Positions 39,714-55,276 of a stretch of DNA of 64,000 nt are shown piece after piece. Positions within the stretch are counted from its first letter, which is position 1. Every line of letters begins with the position of its first letter. The translations under genes and the position numbers were made by a program. Under the pieces are notes generated by a model. That model was not told the origin of the DNA. It did no database searches and saw only the letters and a list, made by a program, of their open reading frames with translations. This DNA comes from Crotophaga sulcirostris (taxonomy: Eukaryota > Chordata > Aves > Cuculiformes > Crotophagidae), in contig VYZB01000218.1 of assembly GCA_013397455.1 (NCBI GenBank), positions 973,278 through 1,037,277 on the forward strand, read 5' to 3'.

Positions 39714-42700
39714 AGTTGGGGGAAGAGGAGATGTAGAAGCCAGACTCTGCTTGCTCAGTTTCCATCTCAGGGATGCTTGACTAAAGTACTTGGCTAAGCA
39801 GATGGAACACAGGAAAAAAGTCAAGAAAGCCTTAAGTCAAAACACTTACAATACATGAGCTGGGGTGAGGACCACCAGTGAGAGCTACCTTCCCCCATCA
39901 AGACAGATTTGAACTTGACATGCATGAACCACTGTAGACCAAGAAGGTAAGCCAGTCTTCATGGTTCATCAGATCCATCACAGTCTCTGCTAAAACTGAG
40001 GTGAACAGTGTTTACTCGGTATGAAGACGCTTGTCACTAGCAGTTGGGTACATTACATATAGGACACAGAATAACTAGGGAGCAGAGCAGTTACCAACCC
40101 AAGTACTATTAGATTCCTTATTAAATTCCATGCCTCTAGAGAGTGCTAAATCTATAGAGGATGCTTAGATAAATGGTTATATCTTCTCACTCATCTCTGC
40201 AACCTGTACACAAGAAGGCAGATGAGTGATCTTGCAGGATCCAAGTCACAGTAGAAAATACTCCTCTAACTCATGTACTGGACATTTTATCTAGAAGCTT
40301 GGTGTCCTAAGAAAATTATGCTTATGCACCATCACTTCTGAGCTCACTGGCTAACTACAAACTAATTTGAAAGTAAATGTCTAAAATACCCTGGAATCTG
40401 GGTCTTGGGTGGGGAGGGTGAATAAAACAAGAAAAATAATCCCTTCATTGCCTTCACTAATCCCTTCATCTCCCTGATAGAAAGACAGGCAACTTTCAGG
40501 TATTGCATATTCTTTTCAACAATCGCTGGCTGGGCAATTAGCATGTATCTCACCCTCAGATGAAGGTGTCACAGGGTCTAGACAAGGTAATTGACATTAC
40601 CATAAAGAAAGGATGTTTAGGAGCATGAGGCTTTACTTCTCCTACTACCAGTGGAATAATTGATTTTTCCTTTCCTAAGCTACTGAAGGCTCCTACTAAT
40701 TGCACCACTTGGAGAGTAAATGATAAAAAAGTACATCTCAATTCCTATTCAACAAAGAGTAAAGCACCTGAAACAAGCCCATCTTGTTCTCCCTAAGCCT
40801 TTGACCACCTGAGATCCCAGGTAAAGAGTCAATACATGCTGACAGCCTCTTTAGTTCAGGTCTCACACAGAAAACCAAAGGGCTCCTGGAAAGAGCTGTA
40901 TGCTAGTGCAGGTAGCAGCCTTATGGCAGAGAAGGGAAGGACGTGTGATATCACAGATCAGTATTTCTCTAGTACCAGCAAGAGAGCTGTTTTTCAATGG
41001 GCTTAGTCACAATACCTCAGCTATTCACAATTCTTACTCTTCCCAGGTGAACTACATAAAGATGGAGAAAAGATAAAAAAGTGATGCAGTGTAACTTAAG
41101 GGAAATTTACATTATATGGAGATGTTGCATTACCTTCAAACCATGCGTTATTACCCCAAGGTGGTTGTTGTTAAGATTGCATTTCAAAGAAAGACAAAGA
41201 CTTTTACGAAAGAAAATACACAGCTGGCACTGGTAAATAGCCTTAAGTCTACCCTGCAGTGACACCTTGAGGGGAAAACATTAAAAATATATAACCAGAC
41301 TATGCATTTCAAATCAATGCTAAATAAACAGGAACTGCAAGGCTACCTGGATATGCAGCTGCCTGGTTTTCAGGAGCAACTCATGACGACGTGGGGTTTT
41401 ATAGCACCAGTCCTGCCAAAAACCTTTCTGTTAAGCTGTACCACTTCTCAGCTTCTTCTGTACACACCCTATACTTTTGCAGTCTGATTTTCCTTTCCCT
41501 TTTTTTTCTCCTCTGGAAGAGATACAAGTATCTTGTGATTTTAAAATAACGTTTTGGATCAACATTTGGTTTTGACCTTATTGTTTCTGCATTGAAAATT
41601 ATCTTCCACAAAAAAAAAAATTGTTGTTTTTCAGAAGAGGTAAACTCTTATTCTTTGTGACATTAGAAGAAATTGCTCAGCCTCTTGGAGAGCAACAAAA
41701 GGCCCCAGGGTGACCTGGAGGTGGCACCTCCATGGGAACTGGGCCTGGTAGATTTAGCTGTGGGGTCAGCCTGGTGGTTGCAGCTGCAGGGGGCTAATCA
41801 GCTCTTGCTCCTTTCCCCCTCACCTGCCTTTTCTTTAGCAAGTTTCTCTGCTGGACACCAAAGGCTGGTTGTAAGCACAAGCCCTTGTAGGGGCTTTCCT
41901 CTGGCCATGGCTGAAGAATGACACCAGAGATGTGCTCCTGGAAATGATCATGCTTAGCACTGGACATCCTCGTTTCCACAGCTGTTTGAGGAAATACGCT
42001 CTGTGGAGCTGGTCTAGCAAATGATGACCAACCGTCTCTGGTGTCCAACGAAAGGCCAGTTGTGAGAAAGAGCAGCGGCAGATGACCACTGCTCCTCACG
42101 AAGGACATTCATATGGAAATTAATACTGGTATAAGGTTTCCACAGGTGCGAGGTGTACACGTGTGCTGTGCAGTCAAATACCACGTCAGCACTCAAAATG
42201 CTTTCTAACTCTTCTAGTGAGGTTTTGGTTCAGTATTTCAGAGACCAGATAATGCAGCAGGTTTTGTGTAGCTCACGGCCTTCGTGTTTTTCGAGTCGTT
42301 TTGAGTTCAGCTGGGGGAAAGGGGAAGAGTCAGCTTCTTTGTAATGTTGCTGGCATGTACAAAACACGAGATAACACTGTGTGCTTTTGCTAGGGAGATA
42401 AAGGGCATGCACACACAAAAAACTGTACATTGGATGTTACGTGCTCTGGCATACTAATATGAATTAATTTTAATTTCTAATCACTATGTTTAATTTGTAA
42501 AGCCTTAGAAAGTGCAATTGATGTCATTTGGGAAGGGCATATACTAAGAAAATGAAACATTTTGAGTACAAAATTCATTTTAACCCTGTCTGTGGAGCTG
42601 CTGCTAACCTTCATAATTAAAATATCTCAAATGTCAAAAAAAATTTTAAAATATAATTAAAGTGAAGGTTTGTGAGTTCAGTCAAATAATACAATCAGTA

Positions 42701-45700
42701 CACTGTTTACTGCTGCATGCATGAAACTTCACAAATTAAATTATATTCAAGACAGACGGTATCACCACAGTAGTCATACTTATCCTGTATGTGCTGGCAC
42801 TACGGGAAAGGGAAATATTTTTTTCTACTCACTGCAACGTTAGTCTCAGTTGCTTTGAATTGAATCTATGGCCCCCAAAAGTCCATCTATTCTTGGTTTG
42901 CACTTACAAAAAGTAACAAATGACTCTGTAAGGGCTTAATCAACATTTGTAGAGCATTATGGGATTCAGCAGTTAGACACATTGCTGACAGCCCTCTCTA
43001 GGAAATCTCATGGATGTGCAACATGAATACTAGACACCATTCCTGCCTTTCATATGTCAGTAACCCCCACTGGTCAGCTAATCACTCATTGGAGAAACTT
43101 ACAGGAGGGCATTTTATCATAGCTCAAATTACCCATCCATTGGCACCAGTGATGCACAGGCTTCCTCCATCAGTGGCAGCTCACATGCAGCCAGGTTTAT
43201 TAAGCTATGTTGTTTCCAACACTGCTTTGGGAAACAACTACGTCACTTCAACTTGGTGTGCAGCCTGATGCAACCTGCCAAACGCAAATTCACTGCACAT
43301 GGGCCCAGTCAGGGTGTGCCAGCACATGGTCCCTAAAGCTGGGCAAAGCACTGCAAAGAAAACTCACCCTGATCCAGCTTGCCTGGGAGGCAGCAAGAGT
43401 TACTAAGTGTGACCAGACGTATCTACTTGGATGGAAATTATTGGGATAAAACTCACCGTAAAATAGGGTGGAATGGAGAGGTGATATTTCTTTACAAACA
43501 CCATCAAGAAAGTAAATTTTATTCGTTCACAGAGGTTCCCTCATACATTTTATTCACCCATTCTCTCACACCACATATTCACAAACAGCAAGATGTCTGT
43601 GCGCAGCCTGGATTTGGATCACTTATGCATGACACCAAGGACAAAGGACACCAGCTGTCAAGGACTCCATTTGCCCTTACGAATTCTTTTCAGGGCCATG
43701 CAAAATGATATTTTGGACAGATCTCATATTTATTAGGAACCATCAGCTTTTATGGAGATGTCCCTAGTCTGAACATCATGCCAACTTCAGGTCTCCAATT
43801 CTTAGGCCAGGTTTCTGCCCATTGCTTGATTTCACTGGTTTGGAAAATATATCTGTCTTCCTTGTGGGCTAATTGGAGAAAGTATATGAGATCTGTTATA
43901 TGTGATATAGTTAGCTGTAGTCTTCTCATACTCTCAGGTCGGTCATCTTGGCTTGGTTCAACAATGCTTGCCTCCATTTTACTGCTGGAAAAGGTATCTT
44001 AGGGAGTATGTGTTTTTTGTTAAAGGTCATGCATTTAACCCTTTGTTCTGCTGGTTCTTCTGGTGCTCAATCACACATACACTCACTTCCCTTAGTACTT
44101 TATTCCTACTAATCTCAATTTTTCTGTTACAAATTTCCCCATGCTTTGGACTCCCCCAGTTTCCAGGTAGACTCTCTACCTGACAGGAGGCACATAGTGT
44201 GCTCAGAGGTGGTGATTGGTGCAGCTGTATACCTAGCTCCTGTTTTGCCCAGATGATCCAGGCAATGCTATCTGTTGGTAACAGCAGGAAGTGATAAACC
44301 CTTGCTGGTACTACCTGCTCTTTTACAGATAATGCAGAGAAGCACTTTGTATTGAAAGACAATTGAGGGCACTTACAGGTGTTTTGTACACCATAAATTA
44401 TGCTAAGCCTTAGCCATGGAGGTCTCTGCACAACAACCACCCCGACCCCTCTGAATATTGACACTTGATCATCATGACTGATCAGAGAGATCAGGGCTGG
44501 TCACCAAGAAACTCTCTCACTGATCTCTTCCATCAAGGAGAAGATGGCCAAGGGAACCACACAGCTACTTTTGCACTGGCAAATCCATGCAGGTGGCTGC
44601 ACACCAACTGCCTCTTCACATGGGTGTGGTGGGGTCTTTTTGCTCATTTTTACATCTTGCCTGGCATTAGCTCTCAACGACTCTCCTTGGGCATAAGTGT
44701 CGATGAGGTTCCTCACCATGAGGATGGCTGAATGAATCCCAGAACATGTTTTGGTTTGGAGAGAGGAAAGGTATGTCACTTTATCACCATACCTTTATAT
44801 CTAATTGGCTTGTATGCCCATGCATGGTACCTAATAAGCTCCATAAAGCTTTAACATCTGTGGTGTCTACAGCATTGTAATACAGCCTTAAAGAACTGAC
44901 CATTTTCATTGTACAACTCAGCTCTATATTATTAGATGAATAGAGCTCCAGCCTTCAGTAACTATCATTTACTCTTTTCCTTTGGGTAAAGGCTACTAGG
45001 TAGGTCCTTCAAAAAGGGGTGAAAACCAGCTTTGAATTATACAAATTGCAAAAAACAGCATCTAGCTGTATATATGCCAGTCTGTGCCACAGGGAAGATG
45101 GATATCATAAATGTTCTGGGATTGCGTCTCATCCTCTAATCGTAGCTTTTTCCCCACCACTGCGTCCTCTCCAGTAATGCTGTTAAATAATGCATATGTA
45201 ATTTTGTTGTTTTACACTGCCTTTTGCTTTCTAACACAGGACTGAAACTATGTTTCCCTCCCTACCCTGAACTTCACAGTTGAGGATATAGAAATTCTAT
45301 CATTTGCTCCTAGACCATTTGAAAAATTAGAAAATACTGTCTGGAGCACACACTGCTTTTTTATCAGCATCTCTTGACTGAATCAGATGGTCAGACACTC
45401 GTGCCATCTGTAATAAGCCCTGCAGGTGGATGTGCCATGCCAAGAGATTTTGTTTGACAGTCTTTATTCATCAGATAGGTTTGTAGGCAGCTCATTACCA
45501 AATGATGAACCTTCCTGTTTCTGGTTAATTATCAGCTTCCAAGTCTGTTGGGTGACATCAGTTCCCTTATAAGTGACTATCAGTTCCTGTAAAAATGATT
45601 TTTCTTCCCCTTGTGCTTTTTACCGCACCATTAAAAAGTAAACCAGCATTTCAGTAACTTTAATCACAATTATCTTTCAGTCTCCTATGTAGATCTCTGC

Positions 45701-47566
45701 ATTAAAAAAAAGGCAAAATCCCTAGGTTGCCATAAAATAGATAAATAGATGTACAGTAGACTGGTCAGCTTTGATATATTCTTCATTTCTGCTTTAGTGC
45801 GCTCACACTATCAAGACGAAAGGCAAAACTCTCCCCTCCTGTGATTCAACAAACATCAGAGAAGTTGCACAGAGAAGAGTTTGGCCAGAATAATCTGTAA
45901 AATATTTTTTTCTCTTTTCTATGCGAATATGATTAAATAAATATAAAAATTAGTTTGAAAAATGCATATATTTCTCTGTTACAAGCTCTGCTATTTATTT
46001 TAAGAATTTATACCTTTCAGGTCAGGCGCTGTTTTCTTCTGTGGTGGAGATCATCTATTGCATTCTAGGTACTAGTTTATTTTCAGAAGCTATTAGTTTT
46101 ACTTACAATCTTTACCATTCAGAGCTCAATTTCACACAAAGGTGGATGAACAATTCCCTTAACATCTTTCTGTGGATCAACGCAAGAGAAATGAGTGCAG
46201 AGCAATAGGAAATTGCATCAGGAACTGTGGTGAAGAGAGATCGAGCAAGTGAAGAGTCAAGTGTCATCAGATACAGTTCTCAAAAACACTTCTCATGCCA
46301 AGCCAGGACCAGGGATGGTAATTTATACCTGGAGAGGCACTGGATTTGTTGACATCACAGCAATCACACTGGACATGCATGAAATTTGTATTCCAGGCTG
46401 GGTGAGGGCAAGTATCAGGTCATAACTAGTAAAGCGTCACAGAAAGCTATGTAAGGGAGGAAAAATTACATCATCTGTCCCACTCATTGCACAGGCTTTA
46501 TAGAATGGCTCAGCAGCAAACTACTGTCACCCTGTGCTGGTAGTGCTAGAGGGAACCAACCACCAGCAAGCACAGAGGAGTGTTGCCCCTGTCCCTGCTC
46601 CCTGTAGCACCCTTCCCAGGGAAACAGGTAGAAGTGTTTGGTGCCTTGTCTTCTCTCCAGCAGCCATGGACTCCCTCCCCAGACTGCAGGGCAGGCTTTG
46701 CCAGGTTGGTAGCTCCAAGCATTGGATTGCACAGTCCCTCTTCACTGGAGGATGACAGCAACACAGTACACCCACAGGTGCCAGTCCCAGGGGAAGGTTT
46801 AGCACCCTGCACAAGCATCCAGACTAGTCTCTGCACAAACGCTGTTTCCGATGAAGGCAGGCTAAGCTGCAAGGTTGATTAGTGGAGGAGATGCTTCTAG
46901 TTGTCATGAGGGTAACACCACATAGGGGAAATTTTAGTAAAAAAAATGCAGGGTCTGAAAGTGCAATGGCCTGCAACAGGAGAGTTCCAGATATGAAATC
47001 ATAACAGGGCAAACAAAGCAATTCCTCTCCACAAAATGGGTTCTGTCTTCACTTTATCTCTGCAAGCAGAATGATACAACACTGGAGAAAACACATCTTC
47101 ACAAAACATGAAAATATCTAGAAAATACACAAACAGAAATGCCATGATCTTCTGTAGCAGAATTCCAGATGGATTTTCAGAAGTGGCAAAATGTCACTTA
47201 GGCAGGAAGCAAAACAGATGTCTCATGTTATCCAACCAGCCCTCCATCCTGTCTGTGGCAAGGCATCAATCAAGAGTTATCTTGGGAAACACTTCCTATA
47301 TATACTATGTATATAAACTATAGTTAAAATGGAGTGGGAAACATTTGCTTTGGGAAAATTAATCTCATCACAATTAAATGATACTGCAGAACTATGTAGT
47401 GCTCTAATTAGGAGATAACAAATTTATTTACTCACAGCAAGCATCGATTTTATAACAGACTTCTCCAATCACAAAGATAAATTAGCTGTATTTATTTTTT
47501 TTCTACAGTGAGTTTGTGGCGTGCAATACAGAGGTGTTAAGTGATTAAGTGCAATTCCTGCTGTAA

Positions 47567-47580
47567 TCACTAGGTGGCAT
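47567..47580 (+). promoter_or_regulatory. Candidate CTCF-like motif
   Basis: The string TCACTAGGTGGCAT matches the core of the CTCF consensus (CCACNAGGTGGCAG) at most positions. CTCF sites often lie between genes, but single motifs occur by chance, and occupancy cannot be judged from sequence. Confidence 0.3.
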
Positions 47581-50500
47581 TTGGCTGTGTTGTAAGAGTT
47601 CCACTGGACATCAAATGAAATGGATTATTGGGTTTTATACAGAGTAATGAAACATAAGCAGCTGTTCAGTTACAGAAATGTGAATGTGGTGGCTTGCTAG
47701 ATATAGATTCATTAGAACACTAAATTTAATATACAAAATAGGTCATTAAAATATTTTAAGATTACGGTAAGATACTTGATGACGAGTAGTGTTAAGGCTA
47801 CATTCAGGTTAAGTTTGTTATTGAGACCATAGTAACTATTAGTCTTGTGCCTGTGTCCTGGCCACCAGCCCACACAGGTCATGCAGGTAAATTGCTTGGC
47901 TTGCTCCTTTGCTCATGTAAGACAAAGAAAAACAAACAACTGCTGGACTCTCTCAGGGGTGACTCCAGGCACACCAGGGGCAGCACAGCAATCGCGTGCC
48001 GCGCGCTGCTGCAGGTGCCACATCAGTCTGTGCTGCTGCTCCCCTGAAGATCCCCTTCCATCCAGGCAGGTACATACGTGTCTGGATCACTCCTCACTGG
48101 GCTCAGAGGGCTGCCAAAATATACCTGTCTCACCAAATTCAGCAAGACCGGAGTGAAGTAGGCCCCTCTAGTTAGGAAGCAACCAGGCAGCAAGTTCCTT
48201 TCCTCCCTTCTGCTCTACAAATCAATGCTTCATACTGACAGAGATGTAAGTGTTGCTGAGTCCTTGTGCTTCATGGATGTATGAATTCATTGTGTTAAGA
48301 GGCGCCTTGGGCACAGCTTTGCTCTCAGATGAAGAGAACATCTATTTCCAATCTTCTGCTAATGCTGTTGCCTTTCAGTTCCCACAAAGGATTAAAAAGA
48401 CCATCCAGAAAGAAGTCAATGTTTTGTTTGTCATTCAAAGGACAAAATCAAGGAAGAAAAAAAAATATTTTGGAAAGAAAAACTGTTTTTTGTCTGCCTT
48501 TTGGAAAGAAGAAAACATGATTATAAAGTGTCTCCTTAACTTTGCTTCTAGAATTAATTCTAGGCATTTACTATCTGGGCACACGCAGGGGTCTGGGAAT
48601 TTTTTAGTTTTAATTGTAGGTCTGGCAATGTGCACAGTTCTTACCAGGAAATAACAAGCATGATTTATAATCCTGTGAAAAAACAGAGAGGAAAAACAAG
48701 GGGGGAGGCAAATAATGAGGGAAAAACATTTTCCTGCACGCGGTAGTACCAGGTCCCTCCCTCATCTCTAATATAGAAGCTTCTTGATTTTTTGCTGATC
48801 AGCAACGTACCAGCCAAGACATAAAAGTACATACCTACACCAGTTATTTCCCCATACAGTCATCTGTAGACATCTGACTATTGAGGTGTCCCTTTTCCTA
48901 ATATTTACGAAAAACCATAAAGGTGCACAATTTATATCTGAGGAGGAAGCCGTTTCTCAGAAAAAGTCCAGCTCCAAAGCCCTTTATTGGGCCATTTATT
49001 TCCTCTGCCCTCTTCAACACTGCCCCTGTTTTCCCAAAGGCTCATAAGCATGCTAGCAGGACCATGAACACTGATTGTTGAATTATTGAGGTTGCAGAAT
49101 TGCAGTGATTTGCTACATAGTCTTACCTCCCTCGCACCGACCTCCTTCTATGGAAAAAAAGCAAGAAACGAAACATGAAATCCATCTAAGGGTGAGACGC
49201 CTGTATGAGCCAAATGCATTAATCTGCTCACCACAAATGGGTCCTCACCTGCATCCTAATTATCACAGGCACACACTGCCATTCTCTAGCCAAATGTCAG
49301 AAAGAGTCCCTTCCCAGTATGTTTGCTCTTCAGTTGGCCACTTGCATCCACCCAACATCAGCAGAGTAATTTGGAAATGGATCTGTCAATTAGAGCTGAG
49401 AACAGAAAGTCAGACAGTGGCACTTCATGTTCAAACTGGAAATGGAGGTGTTTATTTTTCATCTTTGTGAAGTGACATTTAACCACTCACCTCATAAAAA
49501 ATGATTTTGCTTCAGGTTTGAATCACAAAGTCTCCTATCTGGGTCGTTTCCAGCCTGACAACAGCTGAAAAGCATGGCCATAAACTTGTGTATTCTGGTC
49601 CTCCATGTGCAAACAGATGAATATACAGTTTTTACTCTGAGTTGCCAGTAAAGTACTCCCAACCTGGGGTCTGCCTATTAATTTGGTGAACTTTTTTTTG
49701 GTAGTTATCACTGCAGGCAAGAAACTGAGACTGTTGGAGAAAAACAAGGATTCTTATGAATCAGATTGCGTTGAGGGGAAAAAGAATCAAAATAACTCAC
49801 AGCACAAACCTGATGCTTTGTTACCAAGCTCACGGCACTTCCAGGGATATAAATAAACCAGCAGAATAATACCCTACAATGAGCACTTTAGCAGTACATG
49901 GAGCTATTTTTATGCACGGGAGCACTATTTCTGCCTCTGCGTCCTCCAGAGCGTTATCTCCAGCCGTGACGTTGCAGCCACAGCAACAGCCTCCTCCTTG
50001 TGGGCTGGGGACGCAGGGGCACTCGAGGCCAGAGCAGCCTGTGGAAGCTACTGGGGGGTGCAGAACACTTCTAGTGTCATCGAATCCAAAATCATGGGGA
50101 GTTTCACCAGGAGAAGGGATGATGCAAAGACTTAGGTTAACAAAACTCCAGTTCAACAAGCCCCAGGTGGCTCTCTCCTTCCCTGTTTCTGCTGTTATTG
50201 TTCTATAACGACTTTTCTCTCCTTGACCTCTTAGGCTGGGGCTGAAAGGGTGCAGAGAACGAACAGAGCACTCAGCAGTCAGCATTCCTAGCCCTGTGCC
50301 ACCCTCCAGCTCTAGTCTGTCCAAGAGGGGCTCCAGAAACACTGCTTGCTCAGGGCAGAGATGGTCAGAATTGAACTTTTTTTTTTTTTCCAGAGCCAAC
50401 TTGTCTGCTCCTCTGGTGGCTTGCAAAATGTTTACTGGGCAAACCAAACAGGAACAACAGTGAGAGGTCACTCTGAGTTCTGCCAGTTACCGAAAGTGCT

Positions 50501-53500
50501 TTTGGTGCTTGGTTTCATGATGAGCAAGAGCGAACCACCTCCAGCAAGAAGGGATATATTTGATACAAGAAGTAGTTACTGCATTTTCGGTATCACATCA
50601 AATGCAACCGAAACAAGACCATGGCTGCTCCCTCTCCCATCTGCATCGATAAGCCCTCCTCCACTCAGACCAGCAGTATTGAACCAGAACTGTCCTGGGA
50701 CTGGTCCTTAGATCCGCTGACCACTGGGACCATGGGTGAGGAGTGCCTGGTGATCAAAACCATGCAGTGAAGCACTGATGCATGCTTGACCCTAGACAAG
50801 CAGTGGCCCAAAGGCTGGGAAATTTGTGGAGCATTCTCTTCCAGCCTTGCCTGCCGGGGAACGACTGCAAGGCTACTCCCTGCATCGACAACCTCCTTTC
50901 TAGCAGAGCATGGGTTCTGCAGGAGTGCAGAGAGACTGCACGAGCAAGGAAGGACACGGAAACGGGTTTTGTGGTCACATGAAACTTCCTGCTTGCCCCG
51001 CTGATGAACACAGCCACAAAAGCTTGTCTTAAAAATTCTCCATGCACAGACACAACCTCACTTACAGCACCACCTGCCATTTTATGTATCCACAGAAGGC
51101 AACTGCAGACAGACACACTTTCAAAAAGAGCATCTTAGCCTACCATTGATTGTTGATCAGCAGGTAAGCGGTAGGCTAACTTCAAGTAAATGTCACAGGG
51201 AGATTTAAATACAAATTTATTTCTTCCAAGAGCATTTGAAGGGACATATTTTGCCAACTTCAAATAATATACTGAAATCACTTTTTTCTTTTGGAAATAG
51301 TATTTAATTTTTCAGGTATCAAATGAACCTCATTTTTCTTTCTTCAGTGATCTGGTCTTGCTTTTAAAGACAATAGAGTAGTAAATTGAACTCTGTTTAT
51401 TTTTCTCCTGTGCAAAACACAAATTTGGAAATAAGTTTTGTAACTGTGGTACATTACAAACAGAGCTCAGTAGTTTGCCGAGGTAGGATTGATAAGGGAT
51501 TCCAGCATGAAGGTGGGGTAAATCAATGCACATCACCTGCAATAAAGATAAGACTTGTAAACTGATAAGGGAAAAGATAAACCCTGTTTAAATGTACAAG
51601 AAATAGCTGAGGAATTTATATGCTTCTTTTTTTTCAGTAAGTGATACAAGGTAACAGATGTCTTTGAAGCATTTTATCAGGATTAGCTATCTTGTGGAAG
51701 CTTCTTCAGATAAATACCAAGTTCTGCCCTAACATCACTGTCTATAAAAGACCACAGAAGTGTACAAAATTATGCCTTAAAGCAAGTAAATTGATTCCCA
51801 AACTGCAGTCTCACAAGTCAAAATCACTTCAGAGTGCCCTACAGCTCGCTTGCTGGTGGCACAAGGCTTGTGTTCTTCATAATTTCAAATTCATAGGATA
51901 AAAAGCTTAACTAAATTAATTATTCCAATATCACCTTTTCACTTAATAGTATCTGTCAGAGGGAAGTTGCGTGATTTTTGGGTAGGAGGGAAATAACCAT
52001 AAAACTCCTTATGCTTTGATTGGTACACTCAAAACAATTTCATAATTCCTTCTGGAGATGTTTCGTTGAATATCAGTAAGGACCATTTAGTTTTTGAGTT
52101 ATTCTTTGTGTCTCTAAAATAAGATGTTGGAAACATGAACACTTAACCGTATCTTTATTCCTTTGCTACGATATTAAAAGAACTTGAACCTAAAAGGAAA
52201 AAAAATCCATATAGTATTTCTGTTACAGCTTCAAAAGGAAAAGTGTTCCCTTGCCCTGAAATTATGACTTCAATGATTTCTCATAGTTCACAACTAAAAT
52301 CTGTTTTTCTTTTCCAGCACAGGTTCAGTATTCAAAGCACATGTATTTTAGTATTTGCTCATTCAACCCTCAAAATGTCCAGTTTGCCATCAAGATTTAC
52401 AATCTGAAATATCATTATTAGTTACTACAACAAGCTGTATTGTTACGTTGTTGAATATGGGCGTATTATTGGGCAGCTTTATTACAATTTCAAATAAAAT
52501 TGAAGTGTCATATCTGTGGCCAGTGTAAATAAACCATTAAGGAAGAACAGAAACTCAGAACTGAACAGTGGCTAACCGCAAAATAAATGCAAGCCTAAAT
52601 TTATTGCTGTGTTTACTATTTATTAGTTCTCTGCCTTTAACTCTGGAAATTCAGCCAGCTTGCATCTACTAAAAAATTACACTAACTCCTGATAATAGCC
52701 TGGGCAAAGGGATAGAATATTTGTGAATCTGGATCTGTGAAACCTACAAAGTCCCCTTCTAGGAGGAAAAGCAGATTCTGAATTATGACAGGGCTGTCCA
52801 GACCTTGGAAGCTCTCAGAAAACCTTGACAGTGTCTTGGATGAGGGCAGCACTTAACCCAAGGAGCATATGAGGAATTCAGGTTGGGGAACATGGAGGCA
52901 GTGGAGAACAGCGAGCATTGCATTGGATCCAAAGAGGTTTAAGCACTGACATTCAGAGGTGAAGGACAGTTACAGCTGTACACAGATGAATTGCCACCTC
53001 TCAGCCATATGAAAACAAAATGCTGACTTGTCAAAAGTTTTGTGATGTTCAAAAGCAAAGGTTCTTATTTTTCAGGTGTACAGCAAAAATTACATTCAGC
53101 AGCTGCAGGGCTACCACGGGAGGTGTGTGGGGTGGGTTGAACCACCTATGCCAAGGGCATTAGAAATGGCACTGGGCAAGGTGATGTCATACAGTGGCAC
53201 ATGGCAGCGTAAGAAGTGAGCTCTCCTCAATTAGCTGTATCACTGGGGTAGATTTATATGTGTTAGACCTATCTAATATGCCACAGTTTTCAGTAACTTA
53301 AAAAAAAATGTGCTTCAGATTCTGTTAAAGCAATCATTATAGCTTCAGGCTATCCACAGCCACTTAAACCATTTGAATCCTGGATCACTGATATGGTTGA
53401 TGTGCTACTGTTCAGACATGCTACTAATTTCAAGAAGGTTAATGTGTATTTTTAAAGAATCCAATTCACTTCAAGTGTTTTCAACAGCCACTAAGATAGA

Positions 53501-55276
53501 ACACTTAGCAAAGAAGGACTCCAGTTTGAAATGACAGCACTCCACTGTTCTTCATCCTCCTTTTGACTACAATATGTCAATTAATCAAGAAAATACAGTA
53601 GTTTGAGCAAGTTCCTAGTTCTTTGTTGGGAAAACAGAGTAGAATTTTATTCTTTCACCAAGTGATTTCCATTAATTCCACACCCCCCTCCCCAAGAATA
53701 TCATTCATTTTATGTTATTTAAGTGGATTATCTAGTTATAACTTCAGAAGACAATATATTCAAGTTTGAGGATAGTGCAATAAGGAGGGGTCATTTATTC
53801 ATCATTTTTGACTATTTCTGTCAAGTCTATTTCATTGTCCAGTCCTAAAAAAGAGGGAAAAATTTTTAAATTAACAATTTCTTTCTGAAGTCAAACACCC
53901 CAGTAATAAAGTATCATATTTTTTATAGACTCTGGGTGAAGCGTATCTTTCATCAAGTAATAACGTGCATTTAGAGCACATTTTTAAAAAGTGAGCTGCT
54001 TTGAAAAGTATGAAACTGATATATTCTTTCCATAAAATTACTTAACGCTGACCTCTAGCTAAAAAAATACCACATTTATTGAGAACGTGGTGTGCACTAC
54101 TGAGGTACTTTGCATTGAAATAGTTCGCTTAATTTTGCAGTGAGATGGAAGCTCTAAGCTACTACCTCAAGACTATAATTTTTTTTCATTTCTGCATTTA
54201 CCTAGGCACTTTTCTGGCCAAGCTGCAGCATACATGTCTTGTAACCACATGGCGTAAGCAGGAATTATAAATTCTTGAGCATTTTAGTTAAATAATCACA
54301 ATCAAAATGTCATGTTTGAGTAACTAAATATAAATCATGTACTTTGAGAAAGTTACGGACATCATTAGGGAAAAATAATGCCAGTGAAACCATCAGATGA
54401 TTATCCCCTGCTGGAATCTCAAACCTCAGCTCTGTTCCTGCTGAGTTGGCAGTTATTGTTATTCATAGGATGGTGGTTGTATTTATTTTCCTGCCATTGA
54501 TTTAGACAGGCTTCGGATGGGACAATGAAAGACAACAGCACTCTTACATTCAACAGGACCACTACACTGACTGACCTGCATGGGTAAGAATTCATAATCT
54601 AATGAAAGTGTCCACAAAAGTGAATTCTTGCCCATGCTGCCTATTCTAAGAAACTTCATTGGATCTTTAAAACCAACAGATGCTCTCAGTGATTATTTTG
54701 AACTATGCTGACAAACAAAACAAAAAAAAAGCCGACGAACAGGGAACATGTTGAATCAGTCTGTCTTGTAACTTTGCTCCTTACAATTGTGTCAAAAAAT
54801 ACGCATACCAACCATGATACATTATCTTCCATTATTTTCTCTGACTGATGTAACTATCCTGTGTGACTGATTTAGGAGGATTAAGGAAGCTGGTATATGT
54901 TATCTGCATTTACAGACATGGGCAATCTGATCATTAAGAAATTTTATACTACTTTGAAAAAAGGAGAAAGATTCTACCAAAATCCCCAGAAATTCACTCC
55001 TCTCTAGATTTCTACAAACCTTTTGTACTACAAATTGAAATCCAAATACAGATTAAAAGTTGTAGTAGCATACCAACACATTCAATGAATGCTGAATTTT
55101 CTTAAATGAGGTTGAGAAGAGGCAAAATTAAGGCAAAGGTTTAAAATGTTGTAGGCAGCATTAAAATCCAATGTCAATAAATAGAGTGGAATTAAGAATG
55201 AGACTTTGTAGCAGAAATATTTTTTTAAAAAAATCCAACAGCTCATTGTCATAAGCAGCCATTAAGTACTCAGCGT

